Shown here piece after piece: positions 1-7,842 of a DNA stretch of 39,079 bases. The notes under the pieces were generated by a model that saw nothing but the letters and a program-made list of their open reading frames with translations, was not told where the DNA came from and searched no databases. The position numbers and the translations under genes are program-made. Numbering within the stretch: position 1 is the stretch's first letter; each line of letters opens with the position of its first letter. The stretch covers positions 1 to 39,079 of the forward strand of contig QQSD01000048.1 in the NCBI GenBank assembly GCA_003602485.1. Direction: 5' to 3'. Source of the DNA: Candidatus Poseidoniales archaeon (GTDB lineage: Archaea > Thermoplasmatota > Poseidoniia > Poseidoniales > Poseidoniaceae).

Positions 1-953
1 GCGTCAAGGATTTGCCATTCAAAAATTGAACCTGGATACACGAAGGCATCCATGTGAAGTAACCCGTGCATCATGCCTTCTCCGCGACCGAGTTGAGAGG
101 GCCCAAAGATATCCGATGTCCAATTCCCTTCACCATTCCCTGAACCACCCGTTGGTGTGATGACGATATCATCAACCCAAGCGGTGTCCGAACCACTGTT
201 CACACTACCGTCCTTGGTATACTTCCATGTGACTGATTGAGCCGAGGCAGGAAGAGAAAAGCTTGCTGTAGAAGTACCAACCGTACCGGACCATCTGCTG
301 GTATAGCCAGAAAAACGTGAGCAATTTGGATTATCAATACAGAAGATGAGGTAGTCAAAACTGCCTTCAGAAGATACACTGTAATCGAAGGTACCCGAAG
401 CGGCAGGAAGTTGGGAGACGTCCAAGGTCATGCTCGACTCTTGGTTGTGGGTGATGGTCCCTGCTTTGGCGAGTTGGGCACCGCCAAGGCGCGTGTCGGC
501 ACGAATGGCCCAGTTTGAAGTTCCACCAAGACTCCATTCAGGCTCAAAAGAACCCGATTCAAAATCATACTGCCAATCCTGAGGAAGGATTTGGAGCGAT
601 GATTTATTCACATCCATTCCATCAAACACGGAATTATCATCAAAATCACCTGCATTCGTCATCGTTGACGCTAAGGAGTTTTGCAGGGTGTTTGGTTGTA
701 TTTCAAGGTCCATCGATTTGATGGCATAGCCGTCACCGACTGCAACACTCACACGTTCATTCGCTCCATCGGGCCACGACCCAATTGTCAGCGTAGTGGT
801 TTGGCCAATTGGCGTTGAAGGAGCAATGAGAGCCTCATCGTCAACCAATGTTGGCGATGATTTAATCATTCCAACATCAGAGGGAATCATGGAGATTAGA
901 AACAAGAGACACAGGCCAACCGCAAGACCTTGCCCTCTGCCCCGTGGACTCAT
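1..953 (-). CDS. Large secreted protein, N-terminal part (3' end outside window)
   Basis: An open frame runs from an ATG at 953 down to the window edge without a stop, giving about 317 residues. The N-terminus has basic residues (MSPRGRGQG) followed by a hydrophobic stretch (LAVGLCLLFLISMIP), a clear Sec signal peptide. Residues around 125-270 look like a jelly-roll domain of the MAM/concanavalin type: it opens with DFESGSFEPEWSLGG, has NWAIRADT in the middle and closes with SDTAWVDDIVI, the usual last strand of such domains. Two cysteines (CIDNPNC) may form a disulphide. The remainder is unread, so the full length, any repeats and a membrane anchor are unknown. Large cell-surface proteins like this are common in marine archaea. 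The role is probably adhesion or substrate binding, but this is inference. Confidence 0.8.
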   Translation of the reverse strand, partial: MSPRGRGQGLAVGLCLLFLISMIPSDVGMIKSSPTLVDDEALIAPSTPIGQTTTLTIGSWPDGANERVSVAVGDGYAIKSMDLEIQPNTLQNSLASTMTNAGDFDDNSVFDGMDVNKSSLQILPQDWQYDFESGSFEPEWSLGGTSNWAIRADTRLGGAQLAKAGTITHNQESSMTLDVSQLPAASGTFDYSVSSEGSFDYLIFCIDNPNCSRFSGYTSRWSGTVGTSTASFSLPASAQSVTWKYTKDGSVNSGSDTAWVDDIVITPTGGSGNGEGNWTSDIFGPSQLGRGEGMMHGLLHMDAFVYPGSIFEWQILD

Positions 954-1054
954 ACAACACGCACGCCAAATGAATGCTCTAAAGGCTTCGGCGGTTCGCT
1001 TTGCACGAGAGATGCATGACGAAACTCAATAGAGTCCTTTCTCCAGCAACACTC

Positions 1055-1741
1055 ATGGATGTTGAAGCTCTCAAGGCGGAAGCCGGTCGTGCAGCGTGTA
1101 AATACGTGGAGCATGGAATGAATGTTGGTCTTGGAACAGGCTCGACTGTGAAGTATACCATTATCGAACTTGGGCGACGTGTCGCTGAGGAGGGACTGGA
1201 AATTATCGGGGTACCTACATCGATTGCAACTGAAGCGTTAGCAAAGGAAGTCGGCATTCCACTTGCCTCTCTCGACGACTTGAATGGACTTGATATCGTC
1301 ATTGATGGAACTGACGAGTTTGACCCGCAATTCCAATTGATCAAAGGGGGAGGGGCGGCCCTTTTACGAGAAAAGATTGTTGCGCAGTCCTCTGCGCGAA
1401 TGGTCGTTGTTGCGGACCAGCGAAAACAAGTGGACACTCTTGGTGCCTTTCCACTCCCGATTGAGATTACACCATTTTCTCATCTCACAACGGTTCGTGC
1501 ACTCGAAGAACTTCTCAATTGCAGCGTCACCCTGCGAACAAATGAGGAAGCGACTCTGGTCACAGATAATGGCAATTTCATCGTAGATGCGCATACAGGT
1601 CCGACCATTCGCAATCCACTTGAGATGGAACGCACCGTACTGAACATAGCGGGCGTGGTACAAGTAGGACTCTTCAACAACATGTGTGATGTTGTTGTCC
1701 TTGCATCGGATGATGGAGTAGTCGTTCTCAAAAAAGCATGA
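1055..1741 (+). CDS. rpiA: Ribose-5-phosphate isomerase A
   Basis: Interconverts ribose 5-phosphate and ribulose 5-phosphate in the non-oxidative pentose phosphate route, supplying ribose for nucleotides. The RpiA signature is complete: phosphate loop GLGTGSTV at residues 25-32, the acidic active-site segment DGTDEFDPQ, the KGGGAALLREK loop with the catalytic Glu/Lys region, and a DQRK motif. The product from ATG 1055 is 228 residues, the usual length for archaeal RpiA. Earlier in-frame starts exist at 1016 (ATG) and 1001 (TTG); they would add 13 or 18 residues that match nothing in the family, so 1055 is preferred, although no Shine-Dalgarno site decides it. The gene is monocistronic, divergent from the secreted protein upstream, and is followed by tRNA-Lys on the same strand. 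Confidence 0.95.
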   Translation: MDVEALKAEAGRAACKYVEHGMNVGLGTGSTVKYTIIELGRRVAEEGLEIIGVPTSIATEALAKEVGIPLASLDDLNGLDIVIDGTDEFDPQFQLIKGGGAALLREKIVAQSSARMVVVADQRKQVDTLGAFPLPIEITPFSHLTTVRALEELLNCSVTLRTNEEATLVTDNGNFIVDAHTGPTIRNPLEMERTVLNIAGVVQVGLFNNMCDVVVLASDDGVVVLKKA

Positions 1742-1776
1742 GTTTATTGTTCAAGCAATACTGTCTTCGTGAAGCA

Positions 1777-1784
1777 TTAAATAG
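1777..1784 (+). promoter_or_regulatory. TATA box of tRNA-Lys
   Basis: TTAAATAG is centred about 25 nt upstream of the first tRNA base, the standard distance for an archaeal TATA element. It lies in the short gap after rpiA, so the tRNA probably has its own promoter. Confidence 0.55.
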
Positions 1785-1804
1785 GCGAGGCAGAAGGCCA
1801 AAGT

Positions 1805-1878
1805 GGGCCTGTAGCTTAGTCAGGTAGAGCGACGGACTCTTAATCCGTCGGTCGCGGGTTCGAACCCCGTCAGGCCCG
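1805..1878 (+). tRNA. tRNA-Lys (anticodon CTT)
   Basis: A cloverleaf can be folded: acceptor stem GGGCCTG pairs with CAGGCCC, the anticodon stem ACGGA/TCCGT encloses loop CTCTTAA with anticodon CTT, and the T arm has GGTTCGAACC. The discriminator base is G. CCA is not encoded and there is no intron. It faces sodX, whose stop lies 3 nt away. Confidence 0.97.
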
Positions 1879-1881
1879 CCT

Positions 1882-2190
1882 TCACTCAGTGATACACCGA
1901 GCGAGCACTGAATCTCTCGGTACAGGTCCAAAATTATGAGAATCCTCAGAGGCGAGAGGGTCAGGTTGATCTCCAGCAAGAAAGAGGTAATTATTGGCCT
2001 CAACTCGCAACACTCGTTTGACGATGAGAACTTCAGGCTTTAGAGGATGGTGGACCAAAACCACATCTCCGGGACCTACGGATTCTCCATTCACAGGTCT
2101 GAAGGTCAGGACCGTGCCTTCGGGGTAGGTAGGCCACATACTTTCGCCTTTCAGGCGAACTGGGAAGTCTTCGTGTCCAGGCTGACTCAT
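1882..2190 (-). CDS. sodX: Ni-superoxide dismutase maturation protease (S26 signal-peptidase family)
   Basis: A small S26-family serine protease of 102 residues without a membrane anchor. It has the nucleophile box GESMWPTYPEG with the catalytic Ser, the general-base Lys in IVKRV, and the family's last conserved block around GDQPD. Anchorless S26 proteases next to Ni-SOD genes are known or predicted to remove the SodN propeptide and so expose the Ni-binding N-terminus. The ATG at 2190 overlaps the sodN stop as ATGA, so the two are translationally coupled; a longer start at 2205 would add five residues inside sodN and is less likely. The context makes a general secretory role improbable. Confidence 0.88.
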   Translation of the reverse strand: MSQPGHEDFPVRLKGESMWPTYPEGTVLTFRPVNGESVGPGDVVLVHHPLKPEVLIVKRVLRVEANNYLFLAGDQPDPLASEDSHNFGPVPRDSVLARCITE

Positions 2191-2630
2191 GAGGCACGAA
2201 TCCAAGGGACTTCACGGCCCTTAATTGCCCAGAACATGTTGTGAATTGCTTCGCAAGCATCCATCAATTCTTGTGCATGGTCAGCTGAAACTTCAACTTT
2301 GCAGGCGGAGCACAACTTAGCAGCATGCCAAAAAGTATCGTGGAGGTCTGGATTTCCTTCGAGATGTTGTGGCTTGAAGAAATCAGTCCAAAGGACAAGG
2401 AGTTCATCCTTGCAAGTTTGTGCTTCTTCTTCCTTGATAGCAGCGTATCGGGACATGGTGTTGAGGTAGCTAGCCATTGCGGGACCATCACTGGTCTCTG
2501 GGCAGGTCAAACCGAGCATTTTCTTTGTCATGGATTGAACGGCTTCTGCTGCAACACGAGCACTGGCAGGGTCGTATACGCCACATGGGCCGTCACAATG
2601 GGCTTCTGCTTCAAGGATGGGGGTCTTCAT
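2187..2630 (-). CDS. sodN: Nickel-type superoxide dismutase
   Basis: Converts superoxide to oxygen and hydrogen peroxide using a mononuclear nickel site. The Ni-hook motif HCDGPCGVYDP is present at residues 11-21, so the precursor carries a ten-residue propeptide (MKTPILEAEA) that must be cut before His to form the site: His amine and imidazole plus the two Cys thiolates. The remaining 137-residue mature chain is helical, as expected for the four-helix Ni-SOD subunit. The protease that does the cutting is the next gene, overlapping by 4 nt. arcC lies upstream on the same strand with 53 nt between, so sodN may have its own promoter; a weak TATA-like TTGATATG sits near 2658. Confidence 0.96.
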   Translation of the reverse strand: MKTPILEAEAHCDGPCGVYDPASARVAAEAVQSMTKKMLGLTCPETSDGPAMASYLNTMSRYAAIKEEEAQTCKDELLVLWTDFFKPQHLEGNPDLHDTFWHAAKLCSACKVEVSADHAQELMDACEAIHNMFWAIKGREVPWIRAS

Positions 2631-2683
2631 GTTTCAAGCCAATGCTCCGCATCATATCAATGTGATTCATCAACCAAGAAGGG

Positions 2684-3589
2684 TCACGCAACTATGGTAG
2701 TGCCACCTTCCCCACGAAGGGACTCAAGAACATTCCCCGGAGAACAGAAGATTGCTTTTCCATCACCAGAACCCGAAGCAAAGGAGCAAAGTGCTTGTAA
2801 TTTAGGACGCATGGACCCAGATGGAAATTGGCCATCCTCATCCATCCTTTGTGTTTCAGTCACCGTGAGCAGGCGATGTGCTTTTGCTTTGGGCGTTGCG
2901 AAATCTGAGTAAACCGCATCCGCATCGGTGCTAATAATCAGGGCATCTGCTTGTAAGTCAAGAGCAAGGCGTGCTGAAAAATGATCTTTGTCGATGACAG
3001 CGGGCATTCCCGTCAGATGCTGGTTTCGTTGTGCTACGGGAACTCCACCACCTCCACCACAAATCACCACAGCCTGGAGTTTGACCAATTGTTGTATGAC
3101 ATCCAATTCAAGGATACGTATTGGAAGCGGGCTTGCAACAACGCGACGAGGCCCATGGATTGTTTGTGCGATATCCCAATCGGCAGACATGACGGTCGCA
3201 GAATCCAAAATTGGTCCGACCGGTTTGGTAGGTAGAGAGAAGCCTGGATCTTCAGGGTCCACTTCTACTCGAGTGAGTACAACAGCACTTCGTTCTGGTC
3301 GTCGTCGCCGGTCCAAGATAGCCTGAAGATTCATTGAAAGTTCGTGTCCAATCATTCCCTGTGTAGCAGCCACCCATGAATCGAGAGAGTGGACCGATGC
3401 CTCATCCATTTTGAGAAGATGGCCGACTTGCGGGCCATTGCCGTGCGTCAAGACAACGTTCCAATCCATTTCGAGCAAATCCACAACATCACTCATGACT
3501 TTGGCCAAAACATGGGCAGTTTGATTGGAATCATCCTGAGGCGGTTGAAGTGCATTGCCTCCCAAAGCATAGACAGCGACCTTACTCAC
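2684..3589 (-). CDS. arcC: Carbamate kinase
   Basis: Makes ATP from carbamoyl phosphate and ADP, or the reverse reaction. It is an amino-acid-kinase fold protein of 301 residues, typical length. Seen motifs are ALGGNAL near the N-terminus, THGNGPQVGHLL, the CGGGGGVPV loop, and DKDHFSARLALDLQADALI followed by STDADAVY, which together distinguish carbamate kinase from aspartokinase or glutamate kinase. No arginine deiminase or ornithine carbamoyltransferase is in this window, so the carbamoyl phosphate source is unknown. It heads the minus-strand set arcC-sodN-sodX; the 53-nt gap to sodN leaves open whether they are one transcript. It is divergent from asnS. Confidence 0.94.
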   Translation of the reverse strand: MSKVAVYALGGNALQPPQDDSNQTAHVLAKVMSDVVDLLEMDWNVVLTHGNGPQVGHLLKMDEASVHSLDSWVAATQGMIGHELSMNLQAILDRRRRPERSAVVLTRVEVDPEDPGFSLPTKPVGPILDSATVMSADWDIAQTIHGPRRVVASPLPIRILELDVIQQLVKLQAVVICGGGGGVPVAQRNQHLTGMPAVIDKDHFSARLALDLQADALIISTDADAVYSDFATPKAKAHRLLTVTETQRMDEDGQFPSGSMRPKLQALCSFASGSGDGKAIFCSPGNVLESLRGEGGTTIVA

Positions 3590-3714
3590 ATGCCTTCTTT
3601 GCCCTGTTCCGTTTTGACACTTTGCCCGATTTTAACCTATGAGGTGCTCTTTTTGTGTGAGTGCTTGGGGGTGACATTGAATTAGACCCCACGAATGGAC
3701 AGACGGGTGCGAGT

Positions 3715-5064
3715 ATGGCCAAGACAGTTTGGATTGGAGACGTGCAAGATGGTTTGTACGACGGAAAAACCGTAGAATTGAAAGGATGGATTAAGCGTAC
3801 CCGTGGCTCCAACAAGATGCGATTCATTGTCCTGCGTGATTCTACGGGCGAAATCCAATGTGTTGGAAAGAAGGATACAATAGGTGAAGAAGCCTTTCTG
3901 GCTCTCAAAGAAGCCCTCATTGAATCAAGCGTGATATTGCATGGGACAGTCAATGTAGACGAGCGTTCAGAAGGAGGCCATGAATTGGTCGTCAATGCCG
4001 TAGAAATCGTCGGAGCAGTTGACCCTGAGCGCCCTTTTCCGATTAACAAAGAGGCTTTGGACGTTGTTGACGAAGACGGCGAACCCATGCCAGGGGGTTC
4101 AGAATTTCTGCTCAACCATCGACATCTCTACCTCCGTACGAGTCGCATGACTACGATGCTGAAACTACGAAGTTCTGCATTTGGAGCCATTCACAACTAT
4201 TTCAGAGGCGGAGATTTTATTGAATATCAAGCTCCTAATTTTGTCGCAGGAGCTGTCGAAGGTGGTTCAACACTGTTCGAAGTGCCATATTTCGATAAAG
4301 TCGCATATCTCACGCAGTCATGGCAACTCTATGCTGAGGCGGCCATGCCAGCACTTGAACGACTCTACACCATTGCACCCTCATTCCGTGCTGAAGAATC
4401 TCGTACTCGCCGACATCTTACCGAATTTTGGCACGCTGAAATGGAAGTAGCATGGGCGACCAATGACGAGATTATGGCTCACGGTGAGGGAGTTGTACGG
4501 CACATTGCCTCTACGCTCTTGGATGAGCGGGAATCAGAGTTAGCCTCACTCAATCGTGACCTAGATGCAATTGCCAGATATGCGGACTCACCCTATCCGA
4601 AGATGCGCTACGATGAAGCCGTTGAAATCCTCCAAGGTAAAGGAGTGGAAGTTGAATGGGGAGACGATTTGGATTACTCAAAAGAAAAGATCCTCACGCA
4701 GGATTTCGACCTCCCCCATTTCCTCACGCATTATCCAAAGGTTGCGAAACCATTCTACCACCGCGTTGACCCAAGTGACGAGAAATATGTCCTATGTCAC
4801 GACCTGTTGGCACCTGAAGGCTATGGCGAAATCATTGGTGGAGGGGAGCGTACATGGTCCGAAGAAGAAATTCTGCGCCGTCTTGATGAAGAAGGAACGC
4901 CCCATGAACCCTATCAATTCTACATTGACACACGTTCCTACGGTGGCGTTCCACACGGCGGCTTCGGACTTGGAGTGGACCGTGTCGTCAGTTGGCTCGC
5001 TGGTGCGAGTCACATTCGAGAAGTCATTCCATTCCCGCGAACTTCCCGCCGCGTCACTCCATGA
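3715..5064 (+). CDS. asnS: Asparaginyl-tRNA synthetase
   Basis: Class IIb aminoacyl-tRNA synthetase of 449 residues. The N-terminal OB-fold anticodon-binding domain covers roughly residues 5-105 (LKGWIKRTRGSNKMRFIVLRD). The catalytic core shows motif 2 FRAEESRTRRHLTEFWHAE and motif 3 GFGLGVDRVV, ending FPRTSRRVTP. The SRTRRHLTEFWH form is characteristic of archaeal AsnRS rather than AspRS, which has different residues around motif 2; I call AsnRS with some reserve about specificity. The ATG at 3715 is chosen over a GTG at 3661 because the extra 18 residues fit no family member. Its stop abuts the stop of a minus-strand zinc-ribbon gene. Confidence 0.88.
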   Translation: MAKTVWIGDVQDGLYDGKTVELKGWIKRTRGSNKMRFIVLRDSTGEIQCVGKKDTIGEEAFLALKEALIESSVILHGTVNVDERSEGGHELVVNAVEIVGAVDPERPFPINKEALDVVDEDGEPMPGGSEFLLNHRHLYLRTSRMTTMLKLRSSAFGAIHNYFRGGDFIEYQAPNFVAGAVEGGSTLFEVPYFDKVAYLTQSWQLYAEAAMPALERLYTIAPSFRAEESRTRRHLTEFWHAEMEVAWATNDEIMAHGEGVVRHIASTLLDERESELASLNRDLDAIARYADSPYPKMRYDEAVEILQGKGVEVEWGDDLDYSKEKILTQDFDLPHFLTHYPKVAKPFYHRVDPSDEKYVLCHDLLAPEGYGEIIGGGERTWSEEEILRRLDEEGTPHEPYQFYIDTRSYGGVPHGGFGLGVDRVVSWLAGASHIREVIPFPRTSRRVTP

Positions 5065-5196
5065 TCAGAGCAATGTTTCGCCACATGAAGGGCAAGGCAT
5101 GCCTGGAATGAAGGCTCCAAGCAAAAAGCCACAATGCGGGCATATTGAGGTCAAAAAGTCATCAATCATAGACCCGTTGAAGATGAGGTCAAACAT
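5065..5196 (-). CDS. Small zinc-ribbon protein (43 aa)
   Basis: A short frame encodes 43 residues with two CxxC knuckles, CPHCG and CPSCG, separated by 12 residues. The spacing fits a single Zn-binding ribbon. Its ATG shares the A with the stop codon of the upstream HAD phosphatase gene (TGATG), so it is probably translated by termination-reinitiation. Its stop is directly adjacent to the asnS stop on the other strand, so it fills the gap exactly. The complete packing, the paired cysteines and the coupled start make it likely a real gene. Its function is unknown; such mini-ribbons often bind nucleic acid or a partner protein. Confidence 0.7.
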   Translation of the reverse strand: MFDLIFNGSMIDDFLTSICPHCGFLLGAFIPGMPCPSCGETLL

Positions 5197-5957
5197 CAAG
5201 GTTTTGGAAGTGAAAAACGCTCGCAAATCAGATTGAGAACAATGTTGAGGTCTTTTTCGTCAATGATATGGTGAGCATGCTCCTTCGGGCGGTCGTCCCA
5301 AGGATTGAACAAAATGGCACATCCACTTTCGTTAAACATGCCAATATCGCCCGCTGAATCACCCACAGATGCAGTATGCTCTTTGGACACACCCAACCGT
5401 CGCTGAAGCATCTTGACAACGGACCCCTTTCCATCCATCTGGACCTGATAGCGTCCAAAATCACCAATGGTATGTTCCCCAGAAGCCAAAGGACTGTCTC
5501 TGAGCCAGCCATTCGTGAAAACATGAAGACGCGTGTCCAAGCCTCCAGCCTGCTCGGATGCAGTGTGTCGGTCGATTCCACCCCAACGTCGTCGCCAAGG
5601 TTGTTCGGAAGGGAATTGTGCTGCAATGTCTCGTGCAGTCTTTTGTAAGCCACCACTTACAATGGCCACATGCACACCTTGGTCAAGGAGGTGACCGATG
5701 AGGAGCTCCCATCCGAGCATCATAGGCATTCCTTCCATGATGGAGCGTAGATGCTCATCAGTGATGGGTTCAGACCGTGCTGATTTGATGAGGGCAAGGT
5801 CCAGTTTGATCCAATCCCATTCGTTCAACAACCCTTGGTTGTAGAGTTCAAAGGATTCATCATTGGAAATTCCGAGGCGGTCGTAAACAAATTGCCATGT
5901 GGACAAATGGTCGACCAGTACACGGTCCATATCCAAACATACGAGATACCCTGTCAT
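5196..5957 (-). CDS. HAD-superfamily phosphatase (phosphoserine-phosphatase-like)
   Basis: A HAD hydrolase of 253 residues. Motif I is LDMDRVLVD at residues 8-16 with both nucleophile aspartates, motif II is IVSGG, a Lys for motif III lies near QMDGKGSVVK, and motif IV is GDSAGDIGMF. The order and the helical cap between motifs I and II resemble SerB-type phosphatases. Motif I has Arg where Gly or Ser is usual after DxD, which may alter substrate choice. The start is supported by a GGTGGA element upstream of ATG 5957. It lies between a GT-like membrane protein gene (23 nt gap) and the zinc-ribbon gene (TGATG overlap), suggesting one transcript. The substrate cannot be told from sequence. Confidence 0.82.
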   Translation of the reverse strand: MTGYLVCLDMDRVLVDHLSTWQFVYDRLGISNDESFELYNQGLLNEWDWIKLDLALIKSARSEPITDEHLRSIMEGMPMMLGWELLIGHLLDQGVHVAIVSGGLQKTARDIAAQFPSEQPWRRRWGGIDRHTASEQAGGLDTRLHVFTNGWLRDSPLASGEHTIGDFGRYQVQMDGKGSVVKMLQRRLGVSKEHTASVGDSAGDIGMFNESGCAILFNPWDDRPKEHAHHIIDEKDLNIVLNLICERFSLPKP

Positions 5958-5980
5958 GATTCCACCATCATTGAAGACCC

Positions 5981-6832
5981 TTAACCTTGTTTTGGCCAGT
6001 TGTACTGGGATTGAATGCGTTCCACCTGTTTGCCCATAATGTACAAAATCACGGCGACCATCATCGCAAAGAGGCCAATGAGTGTCATTGCAATTGTGGC
6101 CAACGTCACGCCAATCGATGTTGAATTCAACTCGGTGAACATGGTTGCAAGGTCACCGGACAAGCGGTAACCGAGAACGAAAAGAACGATTCCTGGAATC
6201 CCGAACAACAAAAGCGGATGTTTGGATTCAAGCATCCAATAAAACAACTGAGCAAATCGAGATGCTGTGGCGAGTGATTCTCGTTGCGGCAGTTGAATTG
6301 GCTGGTCTGCTTTCACAAAACGTGCCCTTAATCCATCGGGGACTTCTTTTGGTGTTGCCAGCGGGGACAAAGAAGCCATGGCTGCACAACCATCTTCGCT
6401 TAGGATAAGATGTTGGATTTCTGTCCGGGAAAGCACGACTGAATCCTCTTCAGTCTCTGCTTTTGCAACATCCCTGTATGTGAAATGGATGTCCCATGGT
6501 TCACGGGCTCGGTTTACACTGAGGGGAAGTTCGGAAAGTTTGAGTGAAGCATTCACAGGAAGAATGAGGGTTTTACCTTCGGCTTCATCTTGCTTGAGTA
6601 GGTAGGAACAGAGATCTTGGGCAATGACATCTCCCGTGTAGTGATACACCTCACAATTCACCTCATGGGCGAGTTCAACCGTTTCATCGTTCGAACCTGT
6701 GTCGATGAAAATGACCCGATGGGCTGCCTCCCGAGCCCTTATGATGAGGGAAACGATACGTAACTCAATGTCACGTCCAACCAAGACCAATCGGTCAAGA
6801 GAGCCATTCACGAGGCTGGCTGACCCGTCCAA
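5981..6832 (-). CDS. Membrane protein with degenerate GT2-like domain
   Basis: A 283-residue protein. The first 100 residues resemble the start of a GT-A glycosyltransferase: LVLVGRD, then FIDTGSNDET in the place of the nucleotide-binding DGS segment. No DxD or later catalytic motif follows, so activity is doubtful. After about residue 205 come two strongly hydrophobic helices (LLLFGIPGIVLFVLGYRL and IGVTLATIAMTLIGLFAMM, the latter extended), like the C-terminal pair of the intact GT2 encoded at 6913. The start at 6832 is a TTG; a GTG at 6811 is an alternative. It is divergent from the intact GT2 gene, so the two may be related duplicates, one degenerate. Confidence 0.65.
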   Translation of the reverse strand: MDGSASLVNGSLDRLVLVGRDIELRIVSLIIRAREAAHRVIFIDTGSNDETVELAHEVNCEVYHYTGDVIAQDLCSYLLKQDEAEGKTLILPVNASLKLSELPLSVNRAREPWDIHFTYRDVAKAETEEDSVVLSRTEIQHLILSEDGCAAMASLSPLATPKEVPDGLRARFVKADQPIQLPQRESLATASRFAQLFYWMLESKHPLLLFGIPGIVLFVLGYRLSGDLATMFTELNSTSIGVTLATIAMTLIGLFAMMVAVILYIMGKQVERIQSQYNWPKQG

Positions 6833-6912
6833 CCTATCAATTCTCTTCTTGCAAGAATGGATAACAAGCCCTTTTCGGGTAGGTTCTTGAAAGCCAGTTG
6901 ATTGGGCTTATC

Positions 6913-7842
6913 ATGCTGGAGGGTCATCACATTGCAGTGGTCGTCCCGGCACGTAATGAAGAAGAACACATATCCCAGGTGATTGAAACATTACCAGAGT
7001 ATGTGGATTTGGTCGTCATCGTCAATGATGGTTCGAACGACCAAACTCAGAAAAGGGCTCAAGAGGCAACTTCGCCGTGTCAACTTGTAATTCTTGAAAA
7101 TGGAGGCAAAGGCGTCGGCTCAGCGATTGATTGTGGCCATCAATATGTGCTTGAACATCTCTCAAAGCCATTTGTAAGTGCAGTCATGGCTGGCGACGGA
7201 CAAATGAATCCAGGTGACCTCATGGCCGTGGTTCAACCGATTGTCACGGGATATGCTGACCATGTCAAAGGCAATCGGAGAGCTCATGAAGAGGGATACA
7301 ACCTCATGCCAACCGCTCGCAAAAGGGCATCATCTATCCTTGGTTTTTTCACCACGCTGGCATCTGGCCAGCCCATTGAAGACCCACAGTGCGGTTTTAC
7401 TGCTACCAGTTCATTGGTTCTTGAATCATGGGATTGGAACCGTTCATGGAAGGGCTATGGATATCCAAATTATTGGATTATCAACCTGTCTCGAAACGGA
7501 TGGAGAATCGCTCATGTTCCCGTTGAATCGATTTACAAAGATGAAACCTCTGGCATCAAGGCCTTACCTTTCTTTACAAAAGTAGGTGTTATGATGGCCA
7601 TTGAACATCATCGCAGAAACCTTGCATGGCTTAAACCACGAAATCTAACCCCACATACGCTCTTTGCCCTACTGGCCTATTGCTTAGGGTGGTCAGCGTT
7701 TTTGCCGGGCATAAGCAATGATTTGGAAAATGAACTGATGCTAAGAGGTGTGCCGATGATACTCGTTGGCATCTTCTTTTGGTATATGGCGCATATTTTT
7801 GACCGAATGGCTGTTCGTATGCACAGGGAGTTGCGGTCATGA
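6913..7842 (+). CDS. GT2-family glycosyltransferase (Dpm1/DPG-synthase-like)
   Basis: A family 2 glycosyltransferase of 309 residues with a cytoplasmic GT-A domain. Seen are VVVPARNEEEHI at the N-terminus, VIVNDGSNDQT, the GGKGVGSAIDCG segment, and AGDGQMNP, which replaces the canonical DADxQ metal site. Two hydrophobic segments follow residue 240 (FALLAYCLGWSAFL and MILVGIFFWYMAHIF). This layout matches polyprenyl-phosphate mannose or glucose synthases that load dolichol phosphate for glycosylation of surface proteins or lipids; the sugar is not predictable. The ATG at 6913 is preferred to a TTG at 6898. Its stop overlaps the next start (ATGA), so parvulin is translated with it. Confidence 0.83.
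   Translation: MLEGHHIAVVVPARNEEEHISQVIETLPEYVDLVVIVNDGSNDQTQKRAQEATSPCQLVILENGGKGVGSAIDCGHQYVLEHLSKPFVSAVMAGDGQMNPGDLMAVVQPIVTGYADHVKGNRRAHEEGYNLMPTARKRASSILGFFTTLASGQPIEDPQCGFTATSSLVLESWDWNRSWKGYGYPNYWIINLSRNGWRIAHVPVESIYKDETSGIKALPFFTKVGVMMAIEHHRRNLAWLKPRNLTPHTLFALLAYCLGWSAFLPGISNDLENELMLRGVPMILVGIFFWYMAHIFDRMAVRMHRELRS

Noticed and set aside
2325-2912. 195-codon plus-strand frame opposite sodN and arcC
   Set aside because: It spans two well-identified genes on the other strand and matches nothing.
4565-5236. 223-codon plus-strand frame overlapping asnS and running into the next gap
   Set aside because: It is out of frame with asnS. Its final 45 codons after the asnS stop (from ATG 5101) look basic and low in complexity, while the minus strand there carries a better zinc-ribbon gene.
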